Origin: an uncultured Prevotellaceae bacterium
Lineage (GTDB): Bacteria; Bacteroidota; Bacteroidia; Bacteroidales; Bacteroidaceae
Length of the DNA: 34,332 nt
Reading direction: 5' to 3'
NCBI GenBank assembly: GCA_902768105.1
Contig: CACXJZ010000028.1
Span: forward strand, 1-34,332
The notes under the pieces are model-generated. The model was not told the origin of the DNA and did not search any database. It saw nothing but the letters and a program-made list of their open reading frames with translations. This document shows, piece by piece, positions 15,871 through 24,214 of the stretch; positions within the stretch are counted from its first letter, which is position 1, and each line of letters starts with the position of its first letter. A program made the position numbers and the translations under genes.

Positions 15871-17190
15871 TTAGTCTATCATTTCAAAACCTGTATATGG
15901 AACCAAAGCAGCAGGTATGCGGATGCCGTCAGCAGTCTGGTTGTTTTCCAGTAATGCAGCTACGATACGCGGCAAAGCAAGAGCAGAGCCATTCAGAGTA
16001 TGACAGAGTTCTGTCTTTTTTGTTTCGCTGTTACGATAGCGGCACTTCAGACGGTTAGCCTGATAGTTGTCGAAGTTTGAAACCGACGATACCTCCAGCC
16101 AACGACCCTGTGCTTCGGAATATACTTCGAAGTCATAGCAGATGCTTGAAGTGAACGACTGGTCACCACCACAAAGCAAGAGGATGCGATAGGGCAGTTC
16201 CAACTTCTTCAAAAGACCTTCTACATGTTCCAGCATCTCCTTGTGACTCTCTTTTGAGTGCTCGGGGGTGTCAATACGTACAATCTCAATCTTTGAGAAC
16301 TCATGAAGTCGGTTCAGGCCACGCACATCCTTGCCATAGCTGCCTGCCTCACGACGGAAGCACTCAGTATAAGCACAATTCTTTATGGGCAGGTCCTTCT
16401 CGTCCAGAATGAGGTCACGGTAAATATTGGTTACAGGAACTTCTGCTGTTGGTATCAGGTAGAAGTCATCCACTTCACAATGGTACATCTGTCCTTCTTT
16501 GTCGGGCAACTGTCCTGTGCCGTAGCCAGAGGCAGCATTCACTACCGTGGGAGGCATGATTTCCGTATAACCACTCTTGCGGGCCTCATCGAGGAAGAAG
16601 TTGATGAGCGCACGCTGCAGACGGGCCCCCTTGCCAATATAGACAGGGAAACCAGCACCGGTAATCTTGACGCCCAGGTCGAAGTCGATGAGGTTATATT
16701 TCTTGGCGAGTTCCCAGTGGGGCAGGGGATTCTCAATGCCCAGTTTGGGGTTGACGTCCCAGTTGCCAACGGTATCTGTAGCCGTACATTCCTTTAAGTT
16801 CGACTTCACAACATGGTTGTCTTCAGCGGCAGCACCTTCTGGTACCTCATCGTATGGGATGTTGGGAATCTGGCAGAGTAGGGTGGTCAAATCCTGCTGA
16901 GCCTGTTGCATGTCGCTTTCCAGTTGTTTGTTCGTTTCTTTCATCTGAGCCACCTCAGCTTTAATCTTTTCAGCTTCGTCTTTCTTGCCCTGTTTCATCA
17001 ATGCTCCGATTTCGGAAGCCTTTTTCTTGGCATCTGAAAGGTTTGCGTCCAACTGTTGCTGTGCCTCACGACGACGCTTGTCAATGGCAAGTACATTGTC
17101 AATGGCTTCTTTTGCACCCTTGAAGTGCTTTTTCTCCAGACCGCGAATCACTCGTTCTGTTTCCTCGTTAATGAGTTTAAGTGTTAGCAT
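15871..17190 (-). CDS. serS: Serine-tRNA ligase
   Basis: SerRS charges tRNA-Ser with serine and also supplies Ser-tRNA for selenocysteine where that pathway exists. The 439-residue protein starts with the tRNA-binding helical hairpin, a coiled coil of about residues 25-105 rich in Lys, Glu and Gln. The class II catalytic core follows: TAEVPVTN, motif 2 FRREAGSYGKDVRGLNR, EVSSVSNFDNYQANR, and motif 3 around LNGSALALPRIVAALLEN. Its promoter (17229-17236) lies just downstream of the rpmA terminator, so it is probably a single-gene transcript. The Nfn-type gene starts 19 bases after its stop and may be read from the same transcript. Confidence 0.98.
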   Translation of the reverse strand: MLTLKLINEETERVIRGLEKKHFKGAKEAIDNVLAIDKRRREAQQQLDANLSDAKKKASEIGALMKQGKKDEAEKIKAEVAQMKETNKQLESDMQQAQQDLTTLLCQIPNIPYDEVPEGAAAEDNHVVKSNLKECTATDTVGNWDVNPKLGIENPLPHWELAKKYNLIDFDLGVKITGAGFPVYIGKGARLQRALINFFLDEARKSGYTEIMPPTVVNAASGYGTGQLPDKEGQMYHCEVDDFYLIPTAEVPVTNIYRDLILDEKDLPIKNCAYTECFRREAGSYGKDVRGLNRLHEFSKIEIVRIDTPEHSKESHKEMLEHVEGLLKKLELPYRILLLCGGDQSFTSSICYDFEVYSEAQGRWLEVSSVSNFDNYQANRLKCRYRNSETKKTELCHTLNGSALALPRIVAALLENNQTADGIRIPAALVPYTGFEMID

Positions 17191-17228
17191 AATCTTATTT
17201 ACGATTTACAATTTACAATATTTGGCTG

Positions 17229-17236
17229 CAAAAGTA
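17229..17236 (-). promoter_or_regulatory. -7 box of the serS promoter
   Basis: Minus-strand TACTTTTG fits TAnnTTTG, with TTTATTG about 20 bases upstream as a weak -33. The predicted leader to the ATG at 17190 is about 32 bases. Confidence 0.6.
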
Positions 17237-17261
17237 CAAAATAAATTTGGAATAATGCAAT

Positions 17262-17302
17262 AAAAAAGCAAAAATCCCAAATCTCCTATGGAGAAATGGG
17301 AT
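17262..17302 (-). terminator. Intrinsic terminator of the rplU-rpmA unit
   Basis: Read on the minus strand, ATCCCATTTCTCC and GGAGATTTGGGAT form an imperfect 13-base stem (17302-17274) with a three-base loop, followed by TTTTTGCTTTTTT. It separates rpmA from serS. Confidence 0.8.
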
Positions 17303-17348
17303 TCTTGTTGTTTTGTTTGGAATAAATTATTTGTTTTTTACTCTGGGC

Positions 17349-17606
17349 CTAAACTTCGGGTATTACAGAGACAACGCTCTTGTCACGCTTTCCCTTGTGG
17401 AAATTGACCGTTCCGTCAACAAGCGCATACAGCGTATCATCCTTACCAATACCTACATTGTTGCCTGGGTTATGCTTTGTACCACGCTGACGAACGATAA
17501 TGTTACCAGCCTGAACCTTCTGACCGCCCCAGATTTTAACGCCAAGTCGCTGAGCTGCTGACTCGCGTCCGTTCTTAGAACTACCTACACCTTTTTTATG
17601 TGCCAT
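17349..17606 (-). CDS. rpmA: 50S ribosomal protein L27
   Basis: L27 is a small basic protein whose N-terminal tail reaches the peptidyl-transferase centre of the large ribosomal subunit. The 85-residue sequence starts [24 protein letters not shown], directly with the tail and without the cleaved N-terminal extension seen in Firmicutes. The later [19 protein letters not shown] block is typical. It follows rplU after 19 bases in the common rplU-rpmA order, and a terminator lies downstream at 17262-17302. Confidence 0.98.
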   Translation of the reverse strand: MAHKKGVGSSKNGRESAAQRLGVKIWGGQKVQAGNIIVRQRGTKHNPGNNVGIGKDDTLYALVDGTVNFHKGKRDKSVVSVIPEV

Positions 17607-17625
17607 TTCTTGTTCCTCCTACGTT

Positions 17626-17943
17626 TTAAGCAATAACTTGTTTAACTTCTACCTGAGTGAACTGCTGACGGTGACCGTTCTTCTTGCGATAGTCCTTGCG
17701 GCGCTTCATCTTGAAGACGATAACCTTCTCGCCCTTAACGAGCGGATTCACTACTTCTACTACAACTTTTGCACCTTCTACGGTCGGTGCACCAACCTTG
17801 ACAGCACCGTCTGCATCAATGAGCAGAACCTTGTCAAACTCAACAGTCTTGCCTTCCTCGGCATCCTTAATACGGTTCACAAAGAGCTTCTGTCCCTGCT
17901 CAACCTTGAACTGTTGACCGTTAATCTCTACGATTGCGTACAT
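17626..17943 (-). CDS. rplU: 50S ribosomal protein L21
   Basis: L21 binds 23S rRNA in the large subunit. The 105-residue protein begins [18 protein letters not shown] and carries the basic stretch [17 protein letters not shown], both typical of L21. It is the first gene of the rplU-rpmA pair. The leader between the probable promoter (18030-18037) and the ATG is about 80 bases and unusually GC-rich for this genome, with several small inverted repeats, which may allow regulation by folding or by a ribosomal protein; that is inference. The start is fixed by the conserved N-terminus. Confidence 0.98.
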   Translation of the reverse strand: MYAIVEINGQQFKVEQGQKLFVNRIKDAEEGKTVEFDKVLLIDADGAVKVGAPTVEGAKVVVEVVNPLVKGEKVIVFKMKRRKDYRKKNGHRQQFTQVEVKQVIA

Positions 17944-18029
17944 TATTATATATATTAAACGGGTTTTTCCGCGAGGCGGGCATACGTCGTGCAGCCACTT
18001 TTCCGAGCCCCTACGGACTAAATCGGGCG

Positions 18030-18037
18030 CAAAGGTA
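18030..18037 (-). promoter_or_regulatory. -7 box of the rplU promoter
   Basis: Minus-strand TACCTTTG fits TAnnTTTG exactly; the -33 position does not show a clear TTTG. Predicted transcription start about 18024. The leader 18024-17944 contains GC-rich stretches able to form small hairpins (TCCG/CGGA, GCA/TGC and CCGC/GCGG pairs) before an AT-rich run into the ATG. Confidence 0.6.
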
Positions 18038-18134
18038 CAATTTTTTATTGAGAGTAGATAGCTGAACGCTGGTAGTTATATGGTAATTTATGAAAATTTA
18101 ACCATTCCATTCGTCTGGCACCTATTCTTACAGG

Positions 18135-19175
18135 TTAGTTTTGCGCTTTCTGTATTTCTTCAGCCATTCTCATGGTAATCTTGTTCAGACGTTCCAACTG
18201 GCTTGCAGACATGTTAGAGCTAAGCCGCTGCCCACGATTGGCAAGTTCTTGATAATTTTGCATGACTTTTGCATATTCTATTGCAAACGTGGGGTCTTCC
18301 TTGTCCATTTTCTTTAACAGTTTTGTATAATTGTCCACGAACTTCTCATATTCGTCAAGATACTTGTCAATAGATGGGTCGCTCTCTCCACTAGTTGTTA
18401 TGTCATCGTCGGTCATCGATGCTATACCACCACCTACGGGCATTACACGGCTGCTATGCATATAGCCAATACACTCGGCCGACTCATTGGCTGTCCTATA
18501 CACCTTAACCCATTTGCTACCGGGAACCTCATCGAAGAAGAATTTCTCACCATCCACGATTTTTGCAACAATTTTTGAGTTTCCGTCTGGCTTGATACGA
18601 ACATTTGTATAACCATCTGGATCATTGATTATAGCTGCTTGATGTATGGCTGCTTCAGATGTCGATGTCGCAGTAACGTCGCTGCTGTTCCCCGCAATAA
18701 TAACTTTGAAAGACTTAGCATTATTCATGATATTAGAGACCAGCTCTTCATCTGATGAATACAGGTGGAAGCAACACACAAATTGCCCTGTATCAGGACC
18801 TGTTAGGAAGTCGATAAAGTCTTGTGTTGTTTTGGTGTCAATGCTCGATTCGCCGATTCTCATCTCACCGCCTTCAATGGTCGAATTGTTTTCGTCAAGT
18901 AAAACGAGTTCAGCCTCCTTCGTTCCGCTTAAATCCACCTCCTGTTTCTTTGAGAACTTCACGCGAATGCTTACAATCCACGTGTCGGAGTCCTTACTCT
19001 TTTTCTTTGCCGACAGCGTATAGGCATCGTTAACGACCTCCAGCACAGAATTATTTATACCGTCTATTTTTATGTTCTCTGCATTGATGGTTGCATCTTC
19101 AGGAACACTCTGAACGCAAGATACGGGCAGCGATAAAAGAATGGTTGTCAGCAACCCACTAAATAAAATCTTCAT
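18135..19175 (-). CDS. Lipoprotein with bacterial SH3 domain
   Basis: The 346-residue protein has a lipoprotein signal (LPVSC, lipidated Cys20). Residues about 30-165 form a beta-rich region similar in layout to the neighbouring lipoprotein at 19172-19723. Residues about 184-247 look like a bacterial SH3 domain (DGYTNVRIKPDGNSKIVAKI ... WVKVY ... GYMHSSRV), a fold that often binds peptidoglycan. The C-terminal part (about 265-346) is helical and charged. It is probably anchored in the periplasm or outer membrane and may contact the cell wall. Its ATG overlaps the stop of the gene before it by four bases. I do not know a named family for the full protein, though the C-terminal block resembles a domain seen in other Bacteroidales lipoproteins. 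Confidence 0.8.
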   Translation of the reverse strand: MKILFSGLLTTILLSLPVSCVQSVPEDATINAENIKIDGINNSVLEVVNDAYTLSAKKKSKDSDTWIVSIRVKFSKKQEVDLSGTKEAELVLLDENNSTIEGGEMRIGESSIDTKTTQDFIDFLTGPDTGQFVCCFHLYSSDEELVSNIMNNAKSFKVIIAGNSSDVTATSTSEAAIHQAAIINDPDGYTNVRIKPDGNSKIVAKIVDGEKFFFDEVPGSKWVKVYRTANESAECIGYMHSSRVMPVGGGIASMTDDDITTSGESDPSIDKYLDEYEKFVDNYTKLLKKMDKEDPTFAIEYAKVMQNYQELANRGQRLSSNMSASQLERLNKITMRMAEEIQKAQN

Positions 19176-19723
19176 TGTCTTTTCATTTTAAAGTTAATTG
19201 AAACCTTTCCTTGTACGTTTTCAGCATTGTCAATAATCGCTTCTCTGTCTGAGTCGTTAGTTGGCATGCAGAAGAAGTTTATCTCCTTTACTGTACCTGT
19301 CTCAGCATGGTATAAGTCTCTCAACGCGGCAACGTCTTCATCCTTGTCCTGAAATGTCTTACCTATTGAGCACACAAGCAAGCCAGTAGATGAAATGTTG
19401 ACACCCTCATTGTTCAGGAAGTCAAGATTCATCGAGTAATATTTTGGATCTATATCCTCATATTCCTCAAAGTTGATTTTCTTGTCAAGGCGTATCTTCA
19501 GTTTTAAATTAAACTGAGTGAACTCCTTGTACTCGTTGCTCTTCTGCCACGTGAGTTCATATTCGCCAGGAACTATCGAGATAGCCTCCGAAGCAACCTT
19601 ATAATAGTCTTCGTCTGCTACCATCTTGGGGTTCTGCACGTTCAGCGTCTTTGATCCGCCACCACAGGAACATAGCATCGTGCATAGTCCTGCAAAAATT
19701 AGTAATCCAATAGTTTTTTTCAT
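19172..19723 (-). CDS. Lipoprotein of unknown function
   Basis: The 183-residue protein has a clear lipoprotein signal (MKKTIGLLIFAGLCTMLCSC, lipidated Cys20) followed by GGGS. The mature domain is beta-rich and resembles residues about 30-165 of the following lipoprotein: both carry a charged segment of KxxxxF/V-type strands, a LD[FE]-Asn-Asn/Glu turn, and near the end a Cys-containing F-C strand followed by a polar S/D-rich stretch and an N(A/-)xxxxKVxI strand. This points to a shared domain rather than a known function. Translation of the next gene is coupled by a four-base overlap. A candidate promoter with a terminator-like hairpin lies upstream, so expression may be attenuated. Confidence 0.8.
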   Translation of the reverse strand: MKKTIGLLIFAGLCTMLCSCGGGSKTLNVQNPKMVADEDYYKVASEAISIVPGEYELTWQKSNEYKEFTQFNLKLKIRLDKKINFEEYEDIDPKYYSMNLDFLNNEGVNISSTGLLVCSIGKTFQDKDEDVAALRDLYHAETGTVKEINFFCMPTNDSDREAIIDNAENVQGKVSINFKMKRQ

Positions 19724-19792
19724 TGTTTTGTTTTGTATTTAGTTTAAAAATAGAATTTTAAGAAGTTTTTTGTTGTGTTTTATTCACGTATT

Positions 19793-19886
19793 GAAAAAAT
19801 AAAAAGCGATGACCCATCTCAGGCGACCGCTTCAATCTTCAATAGGTATTAGTTTTTTTAAGGTAAAAAGATTGTTTTCAGGATAA
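19793..19886 (-). ncRNA. Candidate small RNA or attenuating leader upstream of the lipoprotein pair
   Basis: A consensus promoter (19892-19923) is followed by about 92 bases that end in a strong intrinsic terminator: AAGCGGT (19832-19826) pairs with ATCGCTT (19810-19804) with one G-U pair, an inner CC/GG pair extends it, and TTTTTATTTTTT follows. The transcript therefore either ends here as a small RNA or reads through into the lipoprotein genes, whose first ATG lies about 70 bases further. No second promoter was found between the hairpin and that ATG. No open frame of note is present. I do not recognise a known RNA family. Confidence 0.45.
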
Positions 19887-19891
19887 CGCTG

Positions 19892-19923
19892 CAAAGGTAA
19901 GGTTATTTTTTTAAATTGCCAAA
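19892..19923 (-). promoter_or_regulatory. Promoter upstream of the lipoprotein pair / small RNA candidate
   Basis: On the minus strand TTTG (19923-19920), a 20-base spacer, and TACCTTTG (19899-19892) form an exact Bacteroidetes promoter. Predicted start about 19886. Confidence 0.75.
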
Positions 19924-19942
19924 CGATTTCTTGATTTATTTT

Positions 19943-19974
19943 AAGAAAAAGGAGCTGTGTTCCCACACAGCTCC
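19943..19974 (-). terminator. Intrinsic terminator of carB
   Basis: GGAGCTGTGT (19951-19960) and ACACAGCTCC (19965-19974) form a perfect 10-base stem with a four-base loop. Read on the minus strand the stem is followed by TTTTTCTT, so it ends transcription from carB, 45 bases past its stop. Confidence 0.9.
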
Positions 19975-20018
19975 AAATTTTATCAAATTTTAAGAAAATA
20001 TTTGTGCAAACGTTATCT

Positions 20019-23000
20019 TTATGCGTTGTATTCCTGCCAGCTCTTGATGGCAATCTCATCTTCGCTCATGGCGCAGAATGCTTCGATAAAGGCCTTTGCC
20101 AATCTTCCGTTTGTCATCAGGGGGATGTTATGGTCAATGGCGCCACGGCGAATACGGTAGCCATTGGTCAGTTCACGCTTGGTGTGATTCTTCGGAACAT
20201 TGATAATCAAGTCAAACTTGTGGTCGGCAATCATGTCCATCACATTATTGCTGCCTTCCTCGTCAGGCCAGCTTACCATCGTTGCTTTCACACCATACTC
20301 ATTCAAGAACTTGGCTGTTCCTCCTGTTGCATAGATGTCGTAGCCCTTCTTGACCAGTTCACGAGCGGGCTCCAGCAGGTCAACCTTACCTTTTACGCCA
20401 CCAGATGAGATGAGTACACTCTTTTTCGGGAGTTTATATCCTGTAGCAATCAGAGCATTGAGCAGCGCCTCATTGAGGTCGTCACCCAGACAGCCTACTT
20501 CACCCGTAGAACTCATGTCAACACCCAATACGGGGTCAGCATTCTGCAAGCGTGCAAACGAGAACTGGCTTGCCTTGACACCAATGCGGTCAATGTCGAA
20601 CTCTGACTTGTTCGGGCGAGAGTAGGGGACATCGAGCATAATTTTGGTAGCTGTCTCGATAAAGTTACGCTTCAGGATCTTCGATACGAACGGGAACGAA
20701 CGTGACGCACGCAAGTTACACTCAATAACTTTCACATCGCGATTCTTGGCCAGGAACTGGATGTTGAACGGACCGCTGATGTTCAGTTCGTGGGCAATCT
20801 TGTGAGCAATCTTCTTGATTTGTCGTACGGTAGAGAAGTAGATGTGCTGAGCAGGGAACAGCATCGTGGCGTCTCCAGAGTGTACACCAGCATATTCCAC
20901 ATGCTCAGAGATGGCATATTCCACAATCTCACCCTTATCGGCAACGGCGTCAAACTCTATTTCCTTGGTGTCTTGCATGAATTGTGAAACAACAACGGGG
21001 AACTCCTTGCTCACTTCCGTTGCCATGTTCAGGAAGCGGTGCAGCTCTTCATCATCATAGCACACATTCATGGCAGCACCGGAGAGCACGTATGAAGGAC
21101 GTACCAGAACGGGATAGCCCACTTCGCTGACGAATTCCTTAATGTCGTCGAACGACGTAAGCGCGCGCCATGCAGGTTGGTCAATACCCAGTTTGTCAAG
21201 CATTGCCGAGAACTTGTCACGATTCTCTGCACGGTCAATGTCAACTGGCGACGTACCTAATACGGGAACACCCTGACGATAAAGTTTCATAGCGAGGTTG
21301 TTGGGTATCTGTCCGCCCACGCTGACAATAACGCCACGAGGCTGTTCCAGATCCATCACATCCAATACGCGCTCCAATGTCAGCTCGTCAAAATATAGGC
21401 GGTCACACATATCGTAGTCGGTAGAAACCGTTTCCGGGTTATAGTTTATCATGATGGATTTATAACCCAGTTTGCGTGCCGTGTTGATGGCATTTACCGA
21501 ACACCAGTCAAACTCCACGCTGCTACCTATACGGTATGCGCCTGAACCCAGAACAACCACCGACTTCTCATTATTATAATAATTAATATCGTGCGCGGGC
21601 GCGTAAGGTTTTCCGTCAGGCTCTGCAAAAGCTGGCGTATGCGTATAGGTGAAATAGAGATAGTTCGTTAGTTCCGGATTCTCGGAAGCTACGGTGGGAA
21701 TGCGCTTCACGCTCGGCAGAATGCCTTTCTGCTTGCGCAACAGGCGAACTTGCAGGTTTTCCTTCTCCATGTTGCCATTCTTTGGTTTCAATACAAAGCG
21801 TGCAATCTGGAAGTCAGAGAAACCGGCTTGCTTTACTTCCAGAAGCAGAGCGTCGGGCAGTTCCTCCAGTTTATTGTACTTCTGCAATTCGTGCTTCAGG
21901 TCAACAATATGCTTCAGGCGCTCCAGGAACCATACGTCAATCTTTGTCAGTTCCTCAATGCGCTCTACCGTATAGCCTTCCTCCAGAGCCTGTGCAATGG
22001 CAAAGATACGCAGGTCGGTAGGATTAGCCAACTCTTCATCAAGGTTATCGAACTTCGTGTGGTCATTTCCCACAAAGCCGTGCATGCCTTGTCCTATCAT
22101 GCGAAGTCCCTTTTGGATCATCTCCTCGAACGAACGTCCAATAGACATGATTTCACCCACAGACTTCATGGACGAACCGATAAGTCTGCTTACGCCTGCG
22201 AACTTGGTCAGGTCCCAGCGAGGTATCTTACAGATCATGTAGTCAAGGGTGGGGGCCACGTATGCGCTTGACGTTGTACCCATCTCACCAATCTGGTCAA
22301 GCGTATAGCCCAAGGCAATCTTCGCCGCAACAAACGCGAGTGGGTAACCCGTTGCTTTTGAGGCTAATGCGGAGCTTCGTGAAAGTCTTGCATTAATCTC
22401 AATGATACGATAGTCATTGGTCGTGGCATTGAAGGCAAACTGAATATTGCATTCACCGACAATACCTAAATGGCGTACACATTTAATGGTAAGTTCCTGC
22501 AACATCTTTACCTGTTCAGAGGTCAGCGAGCAGGTTGGTGCAACAACGATTGACTCACCGGTATGAATGCCCAGCGGGTCGAAGTTCTCCATAGATGCCA
22601 CCGTGAAGCAATGGTCGTTGGCATCGCGGATACACTCAAACTCAATCTCTTTCCAGCCTTTGAGAGATTCCTCAACGAGAATCTGCGGTGCAAACGTGAA
22701 TGCGCTCTCGGCCAGCTCACGGAATGCCTTTTCGTCAGGACAGATACCGCTGCCAAGTCCGCCTAAGGCGTATGCTGAGCGAATCATGATGGGGAATCCA
22801 ATGCTATGGGCAGCTTTCAGAGCGTCATCCATATTTTCAACAGCGTGACTTACAGGCACTTTCAGTTGTATTTCGCCCAGTTTCTTTACGAACAAGTCAC
22901 GGTCTTCCGTGTTCATGATGGCTTCAACACTTGTACCGAGCACTTCAACTCCATATTTCTCTAACGTACCGTTCTGGTAGAGCTCTGTACCGCAGTTCAA

Positions 23001-23279
23001 TGCTGTTTGTCCACCAAATGCCAGAAGAATGCCGTCCGGACGTTCTTTCTTGATGATTTCCGTTACAAAGTGTGTTGTTACAGGTTGGAAATAAACGGTA
23101 TCGGCAATACCTTCAGATGTCTGAATGGTAGCGATGTTCGGGTTGACCAAAACAGATGAGATACCTTCTTCACGTAGTGCTTTCAAAGCCTGTGAACCAG
23201 AATAGTCAAATTCTCCGGCTTGTCCGATTTTTAGAGCTCCAGAGCCTAAGACGAGAACTTTTTTGAGTTGCTTTTTCAT
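20019..23279 (-). CDS. carB: Carbamoyl-phosphate synthase large subunit
   Basis: CarB makes carbamoyl phosphate from bicarbonate, ammonia supplied by the small subunit CarA, and two ATP, feeding pyrimidine and arginine synthesis. The 1086-residue protein is full length. It shows two tandem ATP-grasp halves, each starting with a homologous KV[LV]VLGSGAxxIG motif (near residues 8 and 573), with FGGQTALN and VGGQIPNN as paired motifs. The C-terminal domain (about 945-1086), with LISSGG and ATGGTAKFL, is the MGS-like regulatory domain that binds allosteric effectors. carA is not adjacent in the window. The gene has its own promoter and terminator and appears to be transcribed alone. Confidence 0.98.
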   Translation of the reverse strand: MKKQLKKVLVLGSGALKIGQAGEFDYSGSQALKALREEGISSVLVNPNIATIQTSEGIADTVYFQPVTTHFVTEIIKKERPDGILLAFGGQTALNCGTELYQNGTLEKYGVEVLGTSVEAIMNTEDRDLFVKKLGEIQLKVPVSHAVENMDDALKAAHSIGFPIMIRSAYALGGLGSGICPDEKAFRELAESAFTFAPQILVEESLKGWKEIEFECIRDANDHCFTVASMENFDPLGIHTGESIVVAPTCSLTSEQVKMLQELTIKCVRHLGIVGECNIQFAFNATTNDYRIIEINARLSRSSALASKATGYPLAFVAAKIALGYTLDQIGEMGTTSSAYVAPTLDYMICKIPRWDLTKFAGVSRLIGSSMKSVGEIMSIGRSFEEMIQKGLRMIGQGMHGFVGNDHTKFDNLDEELANPTDLRIFAIAQALEEGYTVERIEELTKIDVWFLERLKHIVDLKHELQKYNKLEELPDALLLEVKQAGFSDFQIARFVLKPKNGNMEKENLQVRLLRKQKGILPSVKRIPTVASENPELTNYLYFTYTHTPAFAEPDGKPYAPAHDINYYNNEKSVVVLGSGAYRIGSSVEFDWCSVNAINTARKLGYKSIMINYNPETVSTDYDMCDRLYFDELTLERVLDVMDLEQPRGVIVSVGGQIPNNLAMKLYRQGVPVLGTSPVDIDRAENRDKFSAMLDKLGIDQPAWRALTSFDDIKEFVSEVGYPVLVRPSYVLSGAAMNVCYDDEELHRFLNMATEVSKEFPVVVSQFMQDTKEIEFDAVADKGEIVEYAISEHVEYAGVHSGDATMLFPAQHIYFSTVRQIKKIAHKIAHELNISGPFNIQFLAKNRDVKVIECNLRASRSFPFVSKILKRNFIETATKIMLDVPYSRPNKSEFDIDRIGVKASQFSFARLQNADPVLGVDMSSTGEVGCLGDDLNEALLNALIATGYKLPKKSVLISSGGVKGKVDLLEPARELVKKGYDIYATGGTAKFLNEYGVKATMVSWPDEEGSNNVMDMIADHKFDLIINVPKNHTKRELTNGYRIRRGAIDHNIPLMTNGRLAKAFIEAFCAMSEDEIAIKSWQEYNA

Positions 23280-23314
23280 TGATGATTTTATTTTTGGTTG
23301 CAGAAATTTGCGTG

Positions 23315-23322
23315 CAAAGATA
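23315..23322 (-). promoter_or_regulatory. -7 box of the carB promoter
   Basis: Minus-strand TATCTTTG fits TAnnTTTG; the upstream region is very AT-rich and lacks a clear TTTG at -33. The leader to the ATG at 23279 is about 30 bases. A one-mismatch box on the plus strand (TATATTCG, 23335-23342) could serve the divergent methyltransferase gene. Confidence 0.55.
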
Positions 23323-23408
23323 CGAAAAAAAATATATATTCGTTTCTAAATTAAAGAATATTATTATATAAATAAAAAGAATTTCAGATTAAGAACACAA
23401 TCAACATT

Positions 23409-24212
23409 ATGATAAATAGCAATATTATAGAAGTAACGTCCATGTCCCATCCAGGAATTGAAGTATTCAGTTCTTTGACAGAGAGACAACTGAGAATGAC
23501 GCTTGAACCAGAGAAAGGATTATTCATCGCAGAAAGTCCGAAAGTAATTCGTGTTGCTTTGGATGCCGGATACGAACCGACGGCTTTGCTGTGTGAACAA
23601 AAACATATTTCCGGAGATGCAGCCGACATTATCAGTCGTTGTTCTGATATTCCTGTTTATACTGGCAGTCGCGAACTGCTGGCCCAGTTGACTGGCTACA
23701 CGTTGACGCGTGGTGTTCTTTGTGCTATGCGACGTCCCCAAATGCCCAGCGTTGAGGAAGTCTGTCGCAATGCCCGTCGTGTGGTTGTTATTCAGGGCGT
23801 TACGGATACCACGAATATTGGAGCCATTTTCCGTTCCGCAGCGGCCCTTGGTGTTGATGCCGTATTGCTGACGCCCGACTCCTGCGACCCTCTCAATCGC
23901 AGGTCTATTCGCGTGTCCATGGGTTCCGTGTTCCTGGTGCCTTGGACGTGGATGAGCGACGATGTTCAGGAACTGCATCAATATGGTTTCTTGACGGCAG
24001 CTATGGCGTTGACTGACAATAGTTTAGCTCTTGACGACCCCCGCTTGAAACAAACCGAAAAGCTGGCGTTGGTCATGGGAACCGAAGGTGACGGACTACC
24101 ACAAAAAACCATCGGTAATTGCGACTATGTAGTCCGCATACCGATGGCTCATGGTGTTGATTCCCTGAATGTTGCAGCTGCAGCAGCCGTCGCGTTCTGG
24201 GAATTGCGTTAA
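23409..24212 (+). CDS. SpoU/TrmH family RNA 2'-O-methyltransferase
   Basis: These enzymes use a deep trefoil knot to bind S-adenosylmethionine and methylate a ribose 2'-hydroxyl in tRNA or rRNA. The 267-residue protein has an N-terminal substrate-binding part (residues 1-100) and a SpoU catalytic part with the three usual motifs: VTDTTNIGAIFRSAAALG (motif 1), LVMGTEGDGLPQ (motif 2), and IPMAHGVDSLNVAAAAAV (motif 3). The target nucleotide cannot be read from the sequence. The start at 23409 was chosen as the first ATG; a second ATG at residue 12 is possible. It is divergent from carB and its TAA stop is two bases from the stop of the convergent Skp-like gene. Confidence 0.93.
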   Translation: MINSNIIEVTSMSHPGIEVFSSLTERQLRMTLEPEKGLFIAESPKVIRVALDAGYEPTALLCEQKHISGDAADIISRCSDIPVYTGSRELLAQLTGYTLTRGVLCAMRRPQMPSVEEVCRNARRVVVIQGVTDTTNIGAIFRSAAALGVDAVLLTPDSCDPLNRRSIRVSMGSVFLVPWTWMSDDVQELHQYGFLTAAMALTDNSLALDDPRLKQTEKLALVMGTEGDGLPQKTIGNCDYVVRIPMAHGVDSLNVAAAAAVAFWELR

Positions 24213-24214
24213 GC

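Noticed and set aside
17191-20018. tRNA genes in the larger intergenic gaps
   Set aside because: No cloverleaf or GTTCRA-type T-loop was found in these or the other intergenic stretches.
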